DNA of 64,000 bases from an uncultured Oscillospiraceae bacterium (GTDB lineage Bacteria > Bacillota > Clostridia > Oscillospirales > Oscillospiraceae): the NCBI GenBank assembly GCA_944385475.1, contig CALWXJ010000054.1:62001-126000 (forward strand), given 5' to 3'. Under the pieces are notes generated by a model that had not been told where the DNA came from, did not search any database, and was given only the letters and a program-made list of their open reading frames with translations. Position 1 is the first letter of the stretch. Every line of letters begins with the position of its first letter. Of the stretch, positions 32,541-42,578 are shown piece by piece. Made by a program: the position numbers and the translations under genes.

Positions 32541-35500
32541 TTATTTCACCACGACATTCTCTTCTCCCAGGGCATCCCGTGCCTCTTCCACCAAAGCCGG
32601 GTGGATCTGCGCCCGGGTGAGATAGACCTTTCGGGTGTCAGCCATCACCATTTTTACCGGGGATGTGCCGGGGAACATGGAAAATACCCGCTTCATATGC
32701 CCCACAGATGGATGCTCCCAGGAGGGGAACTTCAAAAACAGTGTCTTGGATGCCTGGGTTTCCTCCACTGATCCCTCCCCCTCCAAGGCAGGAGGCTCTC
32801 CCTCCGTTTCACTGAGGGGATATGCCGCGTCGCACATCAGCTGGGGCGCCTTCTCATCCCGCACGGAAAGCCGCCCCTTTACGATCACCGCCTGGTTTTC
32901 CCTGAGGTAGGCCCCGCAGGTCTCCAATACCCGGGAAAAGCAGAGAAGCTCCATAGAGGCGGTGTCGTCCTCCAGGACAACATACGCCATGAGGCTGTTG
33001 TTGCGGGTGGTCTTCGTCTTACTGGAGGTCACCATTCCCGCAAGGGTCAGCCGCTGATTGTCGGAAAAGCGGGTGGGACCTCCCTCTTGAGAAAAATCCT
33101 CCAGGATGGAGGCGATGGTGGGCACTTTCAGCCGCTCCAGGGCGCTTCGGTAAGCGTCCATGGGGTGTCCGGAGAGATAGAGCCCTGTGGTTTCCTTCTC
33201 CATAGCCATCAGCTCTCTGGCGCTGTACTCCGGAATATCCGGCAAGCTAATTTCCTTTACAGTTTTTCCTCCGCTGCCCCCCTGGGCCATGGAAAAGAAA
33301 TCCAGCTGCCCCTCAAGATTTTGCCGCTGCTGGGCGGAGACGGCATCCAGAATTGTCTCATACACCTGAATAAGCTGGGAGCGTCGGGCGCCGGTGGAAT
33401 CAAAGGCGCCGGCGCGGATCAGGCTCTCCACCGCCCGCTTATTCATATCGCTGCCCACCATCCGGTTGCAAAAATCATACAAAGAGGAAAAGAGGCCCCG
33501 CTGCCTTTCCTGGATGACCGACTGAATAAAGCCCCGGCCGATGTTTTTGATGGCCACCAGCCCAAAGCGGATCCCCCCCTCCTCCACAGTGAACCGGTCC
33601 AGGGACCGATTGATATCCGGGGGCAGAAGGGCGATGCCGCACTCTTTGCACTCATTGATATACTCTGCCACCTTATCGGAGTTATCCAGCACGGAGGTCA
33701 GCAGTGCCGCCATATACTCCCGGGTATAATGGCATTTGAAATAAGCGGTCTGATAGGCCACCACCGCATAGGCCACAGCATGGGCCTTATTGAAGGCGTA
33801 GTTGGCAAAATCATAGATATCCTGATAAATTGCCTGGGCAGTTTCCTCCGGAATTCCGTTGGCTACACAGCCTGTAATGCCTCTTTCCTTGTCACCGTGA
33901 AGAAAGGCCTCCTTCTCTCTTTGGATCTGGGCAGCCTTCTTTTTGGAGATAGCGCGGCGGACCATGTCCGCCTGTCCCAAAGAATATCCCGCCAGTTTTT
34001 GGAAAATCTGGATCACCTGCTCTTGGTAGACAATGCACCCATAGGTGACGGATAAGATGGGCTCCAGCGAGGGGTGGAGGTATTTGATTTTGCTGGGATC
34101 CTGAGAGCAGGCAATGAAGCGGGGAATAGAATCCATTGGACCCGGACGGTAGAGGGCGATGATGGCGGTGATGTCCTCGATACTCCGGGGCTTGAGTCCT
34201 ACGCATACCCCCGTCATGCCGCTGGACTCCACCTGAAAAACGCCGCTGGTCTTCCCGGCGGAGAGCATAGCAAAGGTCTCCGGATCGTCCTCAGGGATCT
34301 GGTCCAGGCGGAAGTCCGGCTGATGCTGCTGCACCATCTTCACCGCGTCATCCAGCACGGTCAGGTTCCGCAGGCCCAAAAAATCCATTTTCAAAAGGCC
34401 CAGCTCTTCCAGGGTGGTCATGACATACTGGCAGACCACGGCATCGTCATTTTTCGCAAGAGGCACATACTCGTATACCGGGCGCCGGGTGATCACCACG
34501 CCGGCAGCGTGGGTGGAGGCATGGCGGGGCATCCCCTCCAGCGCCTTGGCGGTATCGATGAGCCGCCGGACCTGCTGGTCGTTTTCATACAGTTCTCGCA
34601 GGGGTTTGGAAAGACGCAGGGCATCGTCCAGGGTGATATGCAGGGTGTTGGGCACCTGTTTTGCGATCTGGTCCACCTCGGCGTAGGGGATGTTCATCAC
34701 CCGCCCCACGTCCCGGATGACGCCCCGGGCAGCCATGGTGCCGAAGGTGACGATCTGGGCCACATGGTCGTCTCCGTACTTGCGGCGGACATAGTCCACC
34801 ACTTCTCCCCGGCGGGTATCGCCGAAGTCCATGTCGATATCCGGCATGCTCACCCGCTCCGGGTTCAAAAACCGCTCAAAATACAGCCCATATTTCACCG
34901 GGTCAATGTCCGTGATATGAAGGCAGTAACTCACCATGCTTCCCGCCGCACTTCCCCGTCCGGGGCCCACCGGGATCCCCACGCTTTTGGCGTGGCGGAC
35001 AAAATCCGAAACGATCAAAAAGTAGTCGGTAAAGCCCATCTTTTCGATCATATCCTGCTCATACTGCAGCTGCTTGCGGTTGGAGGCATCCTCTCCGTAG
35101 CGCTCCCGGTAGCCTTCGTCGCAGAGTTTTTTCAAATAGGAAAAACTGTCATACCCCTCCGGCAGCTGAAATTCCGGCAGGTGATATTTTCCAAAGGTGA
35201 ACTCCAGATTGCACATGGAGGCGATTTTTTCCGTATTGGCAATGGCCCCCTCATAGGCGGAAAAAAGAGATTCCATCTCCTCCGTGCTGCGCAGGTAGAA
35301 GTTTCGGGGCTCATAGCGCATGCGGTTTTCGTCGTCCAGGGTTTTCCCCGTCTGGATACAAAGCAGCACATCATGGGCTTCGGCGTCTTCTTTTCGAAGA
35401 TAGTGGGCGTCATTGGTGCACACCAGGGGCAGACCGGTCTCTTCGTGGATCCGCAGCAGCCCCCGGTTCACTGTGGCCTGGTCTGAAATGCCGTGGTCCT

Positions 35501-36029
35501 GCAGCTCCAGATAAAAACGGTCCGGGCCAAAGATCCCCGCCATCTGCAGGGCATAGGCCTTGGCGTTTTCATACTCGCCGTTCCGCAGCAGCCGGGGGAT
35601 CTCCCCCGCCAGGCACGCTGACAGCGCGATGAGTCCGCCGCTGTGCTGCCGCAGAAGCTCCAGGTCGATGCGGGGCTTGATATAAAACCCCTCCGTCCAC
35701 GCCATGGAGACCATATAGCTGAGATTGCGGTAGCCCTCCTCATTTTCGCAAAGCAGCACCAGGTGGCGGCTCTCCGCGTCAAATTCATGGACTTTATCCG
35801 TGCGGCGGCGGTCCGGCGGTGTCATATACACCTCGCACCCGATGATGGGCTTGACCCCCTCCGCCTTGCAGGCGCGGTAAAAATCGATGGCCCCGTACAT
35901 CACCCCGTGATCGGTAATGGCGCAGGCGTCCTGCCCCATGGATTTGACGATCTTGGGAAGCTCCTGGATCCGGCAGGCCCCATCCAAAAGGCTGTATTCG
36001 GTATGGACATGTAGATGAACAAAGGACAT
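32541..36029 (-). CDS. dnaE: DNA polymerase III alpha subunit, DnaE type
   Basis: The 1162-residue polymerase starts MSFVHLHVHTEYSLLDGA, the PHP domain with its metal histidines, then the polymerase core with GPGRGSAAGSMVSY and the PDIDMDFGD catalytic aspartates near residue 400, the FLGLRNLTVL region, a helix-hairpin-helix, and a C-terminal OB-fold near 990-1070. No DnaQ-like exonuclease is inserted. In Firmicutes with PolC, DnaE extends primers before handing over; polC lies at 54.2 kb. The start at 36029 fits the family and has AAAGGA upstream; an earlier ATG 60 bases before does not. Confidence 0.96.
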   Translation of the reverse strand: MSFVHLHVHTEYSLLDGACRIQELPKIVKSMGQDACAITDHGVMYGAIDFYRACKAEGVKPIIGCEVYMTPPDRRRTDKVHEFDAESRHLVLLCENEEGYRNLSYMVSMAWTEGFYIKPRIDLELLRQHSGGLIALSACLAGEIPRLLRNGEYENAKAYALQMAGIFGPDRFYLELQDHGISDQATVNRGLLRIHEETGLPLVCTNDAHYLRKEDAEAHDVLLCIQTGKTLDDENRMRYEPRNFYLRSTEEMESLFSAYEGAIANTEKIASMCNLEFTFGKYHLPEFQLPEGYDSFSYLKKLCDEGYRERYGEDASNRKQLQYEQDMIEKMGFTDYFLIVSDFVRHAKSVGIPVGPGRGSAAGSMVSYCLHITDIDPVKYGLYFERFLNPERVSMPDIDMDFGDTRRGEVVDYVRRKYGDDHVAQIVTFGTMAARGVIRDVGRVMNIPYAEVDQIAKQVPNTLHITLDDALRLSKPLRELYENDQQVRRLIDTAKALEGMPRHASTHAAGVVITRRPVYEYVPLAKNDDAVVCQYVMTTLEELGLLKMDFLGLRNLTVLDDAVKMVQQHQPDFRLDQIPEDDPETFAMLSAGKTSGVFQVESSGMTGVCVGLKPRSIEDITAIIALYRPGPMDSIPRFIACSQDPSKIKYLHPSLEPILSVTYGCIVYQEQVIQIFQKLAGYSLGQADMVRRAISKKKAAQIQREKEAFLHGDKERGITGCVANGIPEETAQAIYQDIYDFANYAFNKAHAVAYAVVAYQTAYFKCHYTREYMAALLTSVLDNSDKVAEYINECKECGIALLPPDINRSLDRFTVEEGGIRFGLVAIKNIGRGFIQSVIQERQRGLFSSLYDFCNRMVGSDMNKRAVESLIRAGAFDSTGARRSQLIQVYETILDAVSAQQRQNLEGQLDFFSMAQGGSGGKTVKEISLPDIPEYSARELMAMEKETTGLYLSGHPMDAYRSALERLKVPTIASILEDFSQEGGPTRFSDNQRLTLAGMVTSSKTKTTRNNSLMAYVVLEDDTASMELLCFSRVLETCGAYLRENQAVIVKGRLSVRDEKAPQLMCDAAYPLSETEGEPPALEGEGSVEETQASKTLFLKFPSWEHPSVGHMKRVFSMFPGTSPVKMVMADTRKVYLTRAQIHPALVEEARDALGEENVVVK

Positions 36030-36154
36030 AGGCCTGTTCCTTTCCCCGCGCTGGGCAATTTTCAAAGTATGTGGCTTTCCAGGGCGCACAGACCCGGGCG
36101 TATCCCGCCCTCTCAGGGCCCTTTCCGGAAAATCCGCCGCCGCTGGGCGATCCC

Positions 36155-36598
36155 TTACGCTCCTTCTTCCTCCAGCATCTGCTGAAGGATCTCCACCGCA
36201 GTGACGATATAGGGGTCACACCCCTTGGTCATACCCACCCGCTTTGCCTCCGGCAGCCGATCATCCAACTGGATGGGACGGCCAAAGAGCGCGTCGCAGC
36301 GAACGCTTTCAAAGCGCTGGGAAAACCGCTTTTGGAACTCCATTCCCTTAGCCACGGTACGGGCCTTACTGCCCTCGGGATCTGCCGGGTCCACCGGGGT
36401 AGCCAGCCCCAAGACCATAATGGCACCGGATACGGCGCCGCAGATCTCCTGGGTACCGCAGCCCTTGCCAAAGCCGGAGGCTACATCCATGAGAAGCTGT
36501 ACATCCTTTCCCAAAAAGTCCGCAAAGGGCATCAGAACGCTCTGGCAGCAATTAAACCCCTGATTGTGATAATCCTTCGCCAAGGCACAGCGATCCAT
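36155..36598 (-). CDS. C_GCAxxG_C_C family protein
   Basis: A 147-residue protein with conserved cysteines in GFNCCQSVL, GKGCGTQEICGAVSGAIM, VRCDAL and GCDPYI, the spaced pattern that names this redox-active or metal-binding family. No signal peptide. Members are common in anaerobes, and their function is not established. It sits between whiA and dnaE on the same strand, 38 and 125 bases away. I start at the ATG at 36598, ahead of which AAGGAGAG lies. Confidence 0.86.
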   Translation of the reverse strand: MDRCALAKDYHNQGFNCCQSVLMPFADFLGKDVQLLMDVASGFGKGCGTQEICGAVSGAIMVLGLATPVDPADPEGSKARTVAKGMEFQKRFSQRFESVRCDALFGRPIQLDDRLPEAKRVGMTKGCDPYIVTAVEILQQMLEEEGA

Positions 36599-36636
36599 AT
36601 GCTTTCTCTCTCCTTTTCTCTTTCGTGTGTCAGCAA

Positions 36637-37533
36637 TCACGTTTTTGAAAGCTCCACCAGCTTGCGCAATCGGTGGTTCAAACAGGACTTGGTCACCGGG
36701 GGGTCAAAGACCTCCGCCAGTTCGCTCAACGTCAGCTCCGGGTATTCCATGCGCAAAGAGGCAGTGGTCTGCAGCTTTTCCGGCAGCTGTTCCAGCTGCC
36801 CCCGGGACTGAAGCAGGCGGATCGCCTCCACCTGCTCTTGAGCGGCCTCCACCGCCTTGTCCAAATTCGCACTATCGCAGTTTAGCCGGCGGTTGACACT
36901 GTTGCGCAGATCCTTTTCCACTTTGGCAGACATGACATGCATGGCCGCCACCGGCGCGCCGATCAGTGTCAAAAAATCTTCAATTTGGCGGCTTTGCTTG
37001 AAATAAGTGATAAACGCGCCGTTTCGGGTAAGGCCCTTGGGGGGATATCCGCACTCCCGCAGCAGCACCTCCAGCTCCCGTCCCACCTGGAAGTGGGATG
37101 TGCTCAGCTCCAGATGATAGCGCTTCATGGGGTCGGTGATGCTCCCCCCGGCGAAAAACGCCCCCCGTAAAAAAGACGCCCGGCAGCAATTCTCCTCCAG
37201 CATGGCAAAATTGATGTGAAGCACCAGATTCTGCCTGGGGTCATACCCCAGGAGATTGATGATGTGATCCAGCTTTTGTGGGTCCGTGATCTGAAAGACC
37301 AGCTTTCCTGCCTGTCCCGGCTCCGGCTGACGGTCAAACTGCAAGCCGAAGGCCCGGTGAAACAGCTTGGGAAGCCGGGCGGAAAAATTGGGGTTTTCCG
37401 TGATGATCCGCACTTCCGTGGCACTGAATGTGTTGCAGTAAAGCAAAATACCATATGCCTCTGCCCGGGCGCAGCAGAGTTTTTGAACCGGGAGGCGGCA
37501 CAGCTCGTTCTTCGCCTCAAAGGAAAAGGACAT
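36637..37533 (-). CDS. whiA: WhiA, LAGLIDADG-like DNA-binding protein
   Basis: WhiA controls division and sporulation in actinomycetes and influences division and chromosome segregation in Bacillus. The 298 residues have two degenerate homing-endonuclease half-domains (about 10-200; GAFFAGGSITDP, with SYHLE-like ends, is the landmark) and a C-terminal helix-turn-helix with TLSELAEVFDPPVTKSCLNHRLRKL. It lies after yvcK, as in nearly all Firmicutes. Confidence 0.96.
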   Translation of the reverse strand: MSFSFEAKNELCRLPVQKLCCARAEAYGILLYCNTFSATEVRIITENPNFSARLPKLFHRAFGLQFDRQPEPGQAGKLVFQITDPQKLDHIINLLGYDPRQNLVLHINFAMLEENCCRASFLRGAFFAGGSITDPMKRYHLELSTSHFQVGRELEVLLRECGYPPKGLTRNGAFITYFKQSRQIEDFLTLIGAPVAAMHVMSAKVEKDLRNSVNRRLNCDSANLDKAVEAAQEQVEAIRLLQSRGQLEQLPEKLQTTASLRMEYPELTLSELAEVFDPPVTKSCLNHRLRKLVELSKT

Positions 37534-37572
37534 GCTCCCGCCCCCCTTCTTGTTGCATGTTGCAGTTCATCT

Positions 37573-38736
37573 TCAGCCCTCCGCTGTCCCGGCGGCACCG
37601 CCAGCGCCCCCGGAGGACAAGGACCCATTGGGTGCTGTCCGGTGCGCCGGACCGCCGCTGTCTTTGTTTTTTCCGGCATCAACTTCCATGCGATAGGCGT
37701 CTTTTCGGTAATCAAAGTGATCCCCCGCGATCCGGACGCTGCGCTCGGCATGGAGCAAAATCAACTCCTGCGCCAGGTGGATGGGGTGGTGGCGGACAAA
37801 GCCGTTTTCCACTGTGGCAATGGGGCGGCTGATCACCTCCACCCCCAGGCGGCGGCAGGCCTCCTGATCTGCCCGCAAAAGTTCCGCCCCTTCGGCGGCA
37901 TACCGAGCCGCCACTCCCTTTGGCACCGGGGAGGAGTTGCAAAGGCACAGGTCAAAAAGGCCTGGGCAGGAGTGCTGAAACAGCGCCCGGATGTGGTCGG
38001 AGACCGTATATCCCTCCGTCTCCCCTTCCTGAGTCATGATATTGCAGACATAGACCCGCATGGCTTTTGAGTCCATAATCGCCTCCACGATCCCCTCCAC
38101 CAGCAGATTGGGGATCACGCTGGTATAGAGGCTGCCGGGGCCCAGGATGATCATGTCTGCCTCCCGGATGGCCTGCAGGGCCTCCGGCAGGGCCTGGGGG
38201 CGTTGGGGGCGGAGCCGGACCTGCCGGATCCGGCAATCCTCCTTCTTTTTGCACGCAAAGATCTTCGACTCCCCCATCACCGTGGCGCCGTTTTCAAACT
38301 CTGCCTCCAGGCGGACATCCGCTGTTGTCACAGGCAGTACCTGCCCCGTGATGGCCAGCACCTGGCTCATGCGGCGCACTGCGGCGTCAAAGCTGGGAGA
38401 GATCCCGTTGAGGGCCGCCAGGAAGAGGTTTCCAAAGCTTTGTCCTGCCAGGCTCCCCTCGGAAAAGCGGTAGCGCATGAGCTCGCTCATCAGAGGCTCT
38501 GTATTGGCCAGGGCCTCCAGACAGTTGCGGATGTCTCCCGGAGGCAGCATACCCAAGTCCTGACGCAGCACGCCGGAGCCTCCCCCATCATCCGCCACTG
38601 TGACAATGGCGGAGATATTCTCCGTATATTGCTTCAGTCCCCGCAGCATGGTAGAAAGCCCGTGCCCGCCGCCGATAGCGGCGATTTTGGGCCCATGGGC
38701 CCGGGGCACGCGATAGGATATCCTTGCTTTTTTCAT
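37573..38736 (-). CDS. yvcK: YvcK/CofD-like gluconeogenesis factor with a C-terminal tail
   Basis: YvcK binds UDP-GlcNAc-type sugar nucleotides and shifts carbon to cell-wall precursors on gluconeogenic growth. The core shows IGGGHGLSTMLRGL at about 21-34, TVADDGGGSGVLRQDLGMLPPGD, GNLFLAALNG and the ILGPGSLYTSVIPNLLV segment. At 387 residues it is some 60 longer than usual; the extra C-terminus is low-complexity (Gly, Ala, Ser) and unlike the core. rapZ is 8 bases upstream and whiA downstream. Confidence 0.94.
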   Translation of the reverse strand: MKKARISYRVPRAHGPKIAAIGGGHGLSTMLRGLKQYTENISAIVTVADDGGGSGVLRQDLGMLPPGDIRNCLEALANTEPLMSELMRYRFSEGSLAGQSFGNLFLAALNGISPSFDAAVRRMSQVLAITGQVLPVTTADVRLEAEFENGATVMGESKIFACKKKEDCRIRQVRLRPQRPQALPEALQAIREADMIILGPGSLYTSVIPNLLVEGIVEAIMDSKAMRVYVCNIMTQEGETEGYTVSDHIRALFQHSCPGLFDLCLCNSSPVPKGVAARYAAEGAELLRADQEACRRLGVEVISRPIATVENGFVRHHPIHLAQELILLHAERSVRIAGDHFDYRKDAYRMEVDAGKNKDSGGPAHRTAPNGSLSSGGAGGAAGTAEG

Positions 38737-38744
38737 ATCCGCCC

Positions 38745-39611
38745 TCAGCTCTCCCGCTCCAGGTCCCGGTGGGTCTCCGCCACCGTGTATCCCTGCTGAC
38801 GGATAAATTCCGCCATCTCGTGGGCCACGGCCACGGAGCGGTGATGCCCCCCGGTGCAGCCCACTGCCACCGTCAGCGTCGTCTTGCCTTCCTCGGCGTA
38901 CAGCGGAAGAGAAAAGGCCATGAGATCCTTTAGCCGGGTGAGATAGTCCTGGGTCTGATGGAAACTGAAGACATAGTCCCGCACAGGGGCATCCAGCCCC
39001 GTTTTGTGGCGCAGCTCATCGATATAGAAGGGATTGGGCATAAATCGGACGTCAAACACCAGATCCGCCTCCATGGGCAGACCATATTTAAAACCAAAGG
39101 AGACAACGCTTACCGCCATGCCCCCTTTTTCCTGTTCCTCACCCCCGAAAAGCTGCAAAAGCTCCCCCCGGAGCTGACCGGTGGAAGTGGAGGAGGTGTC
39201 AATCACAAAATCCGCCCGCTGGCGGACAGGCTCCATCATCTCCCGCTCCCGGCGGACAGCCTCCTCCAAAGAGTTCACCGCTCCCCGGAGCGGATGGCGG
39301 CGGCGGGTCTCCTTGTACCGCTTGATGACGGTGGGCTCATCCGCCTCCAAAAATAAAAGGCGGCATCGTCCCTCCATGGTCTTCAGCTTTTCCAACACCT
39401 CAAAGAGGTCCGTGAAGGAGTTGGCGGTCCGGACGTCATACACCAGCGCCACCCGGTCATAGCGCCCGTTTCCCCCGGCGCAAAACTCAGCAAATTTCAA
39501 GATCATGGCGGCGGGCATATTGTCCACAATATAAAATCCCATGTCCTCCAAATAGGACGCCGCCTTACTTTTTCCCGCTCCGGACAGCCCGGAGATGATC
39601 AAAATTTCCAT
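38745..39611 (-). CDS. rapZ: RNase adapter RapZ / YvcJ nucleotide-binding protein
   Basis: An ATP/GTP-binding protein of 288 residues with Walker A GLSGAGKS at 8-15, a Walker-B-like LLFLEADE near 87, and a C-terminal domain with VAVGCTGGHHRSV. In E. coli RapZ controls GlmS by targeting a small RNA; the Firmicute YvcJ affects competence and probably cell-wall sugar supply. Its place beside yvcK and murB supports that. The start at 39611 (MEILIISG) is standard. Confidence 0.95.
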   Translation of the reverse strand: MEILIISGLSGAGKSKAASYLEDMGFYIVDNMPAAMILKFAEFCAGGNGRYDRVALVYDVRTANSFTDLFEVLEKLKTMEGRCRLLFLEADEPTVIKRYKETRRRHPLRGAVNSLEEAVRREREMMEPVRQRADFVIDTSSTSTGQLRGELLQLFGGEEQEKGGMAVSVVSFGFKYGLPMEADLVFDVRFMPNPFYIDELRHKTGLDAPVRDYVFSFHQTQDYLTRLKDLMAFSLPLYAEEGKTTLTVAVGCTGGHHRSVAVAHEMAEFIRQQGYTVAETHRDLERES

Positions 39612-39630
39612 CCCCACCCCGCCTTTTCTC

Positions 39631-40551
39631 TCATTCCACCCATTTTACTTCCGGTTCAAGGGCGATCCCGGTGCGCTCCAGGACGGCCTGCTGCACCTGT
39701 TCCATCAGCCGGCGCACATCTTCGCAGGTAGCGCCTCCCCGGTTGATGATAAAGCCAGCATGCTTTTCACTCACCTGTGCACCGCCCACAGTAAGGCCCT
39801 TCAAGCCGCACTGCTGGATCAGCGCCCCGGCAAAATGCCCTTCCGGCCGCTTAAAAAAGCTGCCGGCACTGGGATATTCCAGCGGCTGCTTTTCCTTCCT
39901 CCGGGCCATCAGCTCCCGCATCGTACTTCGAATATCCTCGGGATCACCAGGGCGCAGGCGAAACAGGGCGTACAGCGCCACCGTTTCCGCCTCGTCGGTC
40001 AGCAGGCTGCGGCGATAACCAAAGCCCATCTCCTCCCCCTGGAGGAACCGGATGGCCTCCTCCTGGGGAAACAGCACCGAGATCCCGGATACCACCTGGC
40101 ACATCTCCCCGCCGTAGGCACCGGCGTTCATACATACGCCGCCGCCCACGCTGCCGGGGATCCCGTGGGCAAATTCCAGACCTGACAGCCCCTGCTGGCA
40201 GGCAAAGTCCGCCAGCCGGGCCAGGGAAGCCCCCGCTTCTGCCAAGACGGTATCCTCTTCCTCTCCCCGCCGGAGCCCGCTGAGTTCCTGGGTGCTGATC
40301 ACCAGGCGGTCCAGTCCCCGGTCCGGGCATAGCAGATTCGTGCCCTTTCCAATGATCAGGGGCCGCGCCCCGCAGGAGCGGGCAAAACCATGGAGCAGCG
40401 CCAGCTTGCGGGGGCTGTCCGGAAAGGCCATCCTCCGGGCGGGACCGCCAATGTGAAACGAGGTGTGGCGGCTCATAGGCTCGTCACAAAGCATCCTCAG
40501 TTCCGGCATATGTCTGCGCACTTGTTCATCCAGCTGAATCCACCAATCCAT
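39631..40551 (-). CDS. murB: UDP-N-acetylenolpyruvoylglucosamine reductase
   Basis: MurB, an FAD enzyme, completes UDP-MurNAc synthesis. The 306 residues show HTSFHIGGPAR (about 31-41), the FAD-binding GKGTNLL, GIPGSVGGGVCMNAGAYGGE with the Gly-rich core, and the catalytic serine region SAGSFFKRP, as in type II enzymes. The ATG at 40551 follows AGGAGG by 9 bases; an earlier ATG lies within the kinase gene. rapZ comes 19 bases later. Confidence 0.95.
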   Translation of the reverse strand: MDWWIQLDEQVRRHMPELRMLCDEPMSRHTSFHIGGPARRMAFPDSPRKLALLHGFARSCGARPLIIGKGTNLLCPDRGLDRLVISTQELSGLRRGEEEDTVLAEAGASLARLADFACQQGLSGLEFAHGIPGSVGGGVCMNAGAYGGEMCQVVSGISVLFPQEEAIRFLQGEEMGFGYRRSLLTDEAETVALYALFRLRPGDPEDIRSTMRELMARRKEKQPLEYPSAGSFFKRPEGHFAGALIQQCGLKGLTVGGAQVSEKHAGFIINRGGATCEDVRRLMEQVQQAVLERTGIALEPEVKWVE

Positions 40552-40577
40552 CCTGCGCAGCCTCCTCTCAGTTCCTC

Positions 40578-41516
40578 TCACCGCCGCCCGGCATCGCCCA
40601 GCAGCGCAGCACCTACGATACCAGCCCGGTTCCCCAGCTGGGCACGCACTACCTCCGGTATCTGCCTGCTTCGACGGGCATAGCAGGTGCGATGTACCAA
40701 ATCCCGCACCGGTTTGATCAAAAGTTCCTCCGGCGCGGCACAGACGCCGCCCCCCAGTGCGATCCGCTGGAGGTGCAGCACATTCAAAAGATTGACAATT
40801 CCCTCTGCCACTTCCCTGGCATACGCCCCGCAGAGGCTGCGGGCCAGATCATCCCCAGCCTGGGCGGCGGAAAAGACGTCTTTTGCCGTCACTCCCTCTC
40901 CCAGAAGGGACAGCCGGCTGTCCGGGCGAAGCCTCCCCTCCTGCCGGGCCCGGTCTGCCAGGGCGGTGGCGGAAGCGTATCGCTCCCAGCAGCCCCGGCG
41001 GCCGCAGGAGCAGGGAATCCCTCCGGCATGGGTCACCATGTGGCCCACCTCACCTGCCATGCCGCCCCCGGTATAGAGCCCACCGTTCAAAATCAGCCCG
41101 CCGCCCACGCCTGTGCCCAGGGTAATCACGGCAAAATCCCGGCAGCCCCGCCCGGCACCACACCGCCACTCTCCTAAGGCGGCGCAGTCGGCGTCATTGC
41201 CCAGCGCCACCGGAACCGCAAGATATTTTTGAAAAAGCGCCCGCAGGGGCAGGCGGGAGAGGGGGATATTGACGGTATATAAAATGTCTCCATCTTCCAC
41301 AGCGCCGGGAACTCCGATCCCAACACCCCGGATCTCCCCAGGGGAGGCCCCGGCCTTCTCCGCCGCGTCCCGGGCAAGCTGCACAAGGCGCAGGGCAAAG
41401 TCCTCCGCCCCGGTAAAGCGTCCAAAAGGTCTTGTGGATACCGATAAAAGGCCCCCATCCTCTGTGACAGCACCGGCCTTCAAATTGGTTCCACCCACAT
41501 CCACCCCGATCAGCAT
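40578..41516 (-). CDS. glk: ROK family sugar kinase, probably glucokinase
   Basis: The 312-residue protein has the ATP loop GVDVGGTN at 4-11, the catalytic stretch LGNDADCAALGE, GTGVGGGLI, and the zinc site CSCGRRGCWE of ROK kinases. It most likely phosphorylates glucose, although ROK enzymes also take other hexoses and N-acetylmannosamine. It is 4 bases after hprK, tying it to the carbon-regulation cluster. The start at 41516 is the conserved one; a longer frame overlaps hprK. Confidence 0.85.
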   Translation of the reverse strand: MLIGVDVGGTNLKAGAVTEDGGLLSVSTRPFGRFTGAEDFALRLVQLARDAAEKAGASPGEIRGVGIGVPGAVEDGDILYTVNIPLSRLPLRALFQKYLAVPVALGNDADCAALGEWRCGAGRGCRDFAVITLGTGVGGGLILNGGLYTGGGMAGEVGHMVTHAGGIPCSCGRRGCWERYASATALADRARQEGRLRPDSRLSLLGEGVTAKDVFSAAQAGDDLARSLCGAYAREVAEGIVNLLNVLHLQRIALGGGVCAAPEELLIKPVRDLVHRTCYARRSRQIPEVVRAQLGNRAGIVGAALLGDAGRR

Positions 41517-41520
41517 CGTC

Positions 41521-42456
41521 TCAGCGCATACCTCCACGGTCCGCCCGCTGGTCCACCTGACGCACCAACTCCTCCGCGGCATTATAGCCATAGCGGCGAT
41601 GGCGGTTATTCATGGCCGCCACCTCCACGATGCTGGCCAGGTTCCGCCCAGGACGCACCGGAACGGTGACAATGGGGATCTGCATGTCCATGATCTCCGT
41701 ATAGTGGCTCTCTACCCCCAGGCGGTCATAGAAGCGCTCCGTATCCCACTGCTCAAAATGGACTACCAGGTCCAGCTGGGATTCGGGTTTGATGGCCCGC
41801 ATACCAAAGAGCTGGCGAACGTCGATGACGCCGATGCCCCGCAGCTCGATGTAATTGCGGATCACCTCTGGGGCGCAGCCGATCAGCTGGTTGGAAATGC
41901 GCCGCAGCTCCACCGCGTCGTCCGCCACCAGACGGTGGCCCCGCATGATCAGCTCGATGGCGGCCTCGCTCTTTCCGATACCGGAATCGCCGGTGATCAT
42001 GACGCCGTCACCATAAATATCCAGCAGCACGCCGTGGCGGGTGATGCAGGGAGCCAGGAAGCGATTGAGGTACTCAATGGTGTGGCTTGTGAAATCCACC
42101 GTGGTCTCCTGGGTGCGCAGAATGGTCCTCCCATAGAACTGCGCCCGCTCCAGGCACTCCGGGAAGCAATCCAGTCCCCGGGAGATCACCAATGCCGGGA
42201 TCTCATAGAGCAGCAGGCTGTCAAAGCATTTGGTGCGCTGCTCCGATGTCAGGTTTTGCAGGTATGTGAATTCCGCCTTGCCGATGACCTGCAGCCTCCG
42301 GGGATCAAAATAGTCATAAAAATCATGAAACTGAAGGCCTGGCCGGTTGACATCCGTAATGGTCAGCCGGGCAGAATCGAAATCCTTGCCCTGATTTAAG
42401 ATCTCCAAGTCAAAAATCTTGACAAACTCTGAAACTTTTAAACCCTTTTTGCTCAT
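41521..42456 (-). CDS. hprK: HPr kinase/phosphorylase
   Basis: HprK phosphorylates Ser46 of HPr and thereby sets carbon catabolite repression. The 311-residue protein has the N-terminal domain (1-130), HGVLLDIYG with the catalytic His at 141, Walker A GDSGIGKS at 156-163, the aspartates of LVADDAVELR, and the family signature ELRGIGVIDVRQLFG. The start at 42456 is chosen by family length and AGGAG upstream. Confidence 0.96.
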   Translation of the reverse strand: MSKKGLKVSEFVKIFDLEILNQGKDFDSARLTITDVNRPGLQFHDFYDYFDPRRLQVIGKAEFTYLQNLTSEQRTKCFDSLLLYEIPALVISRGLDCFPECLERAQFYGRTILRTQETTVDFTSHTIEYLNRFLAPCITRHGVLLDIYGDGVMITGDSGIGKSEAAIELIMRGHRLVADDAVELRRISNQLIGCAPEVIRNYIELRGIGVIDVRQLFGMRAIKPESQLDLVVHFEQWDTERFYDRLGVESHYTEIMDMQIPIVTVPVRPGRNLASIVEVAAMNNRHRRYGYNAAEELVRQVDQRADRGGMR

Positions 42457-42578
42457 GGCCCTCTCCCTCTTCTCCTTCCGGCACGGCTGTGCGTATTGTT
42501 CTTTCTTTTTGAGGCGTCTGCCCATTTGTCCTGTCCTATGCCAGAGTATCCGTCTGAAAAGCGGTTTTTTGTGTGTTT

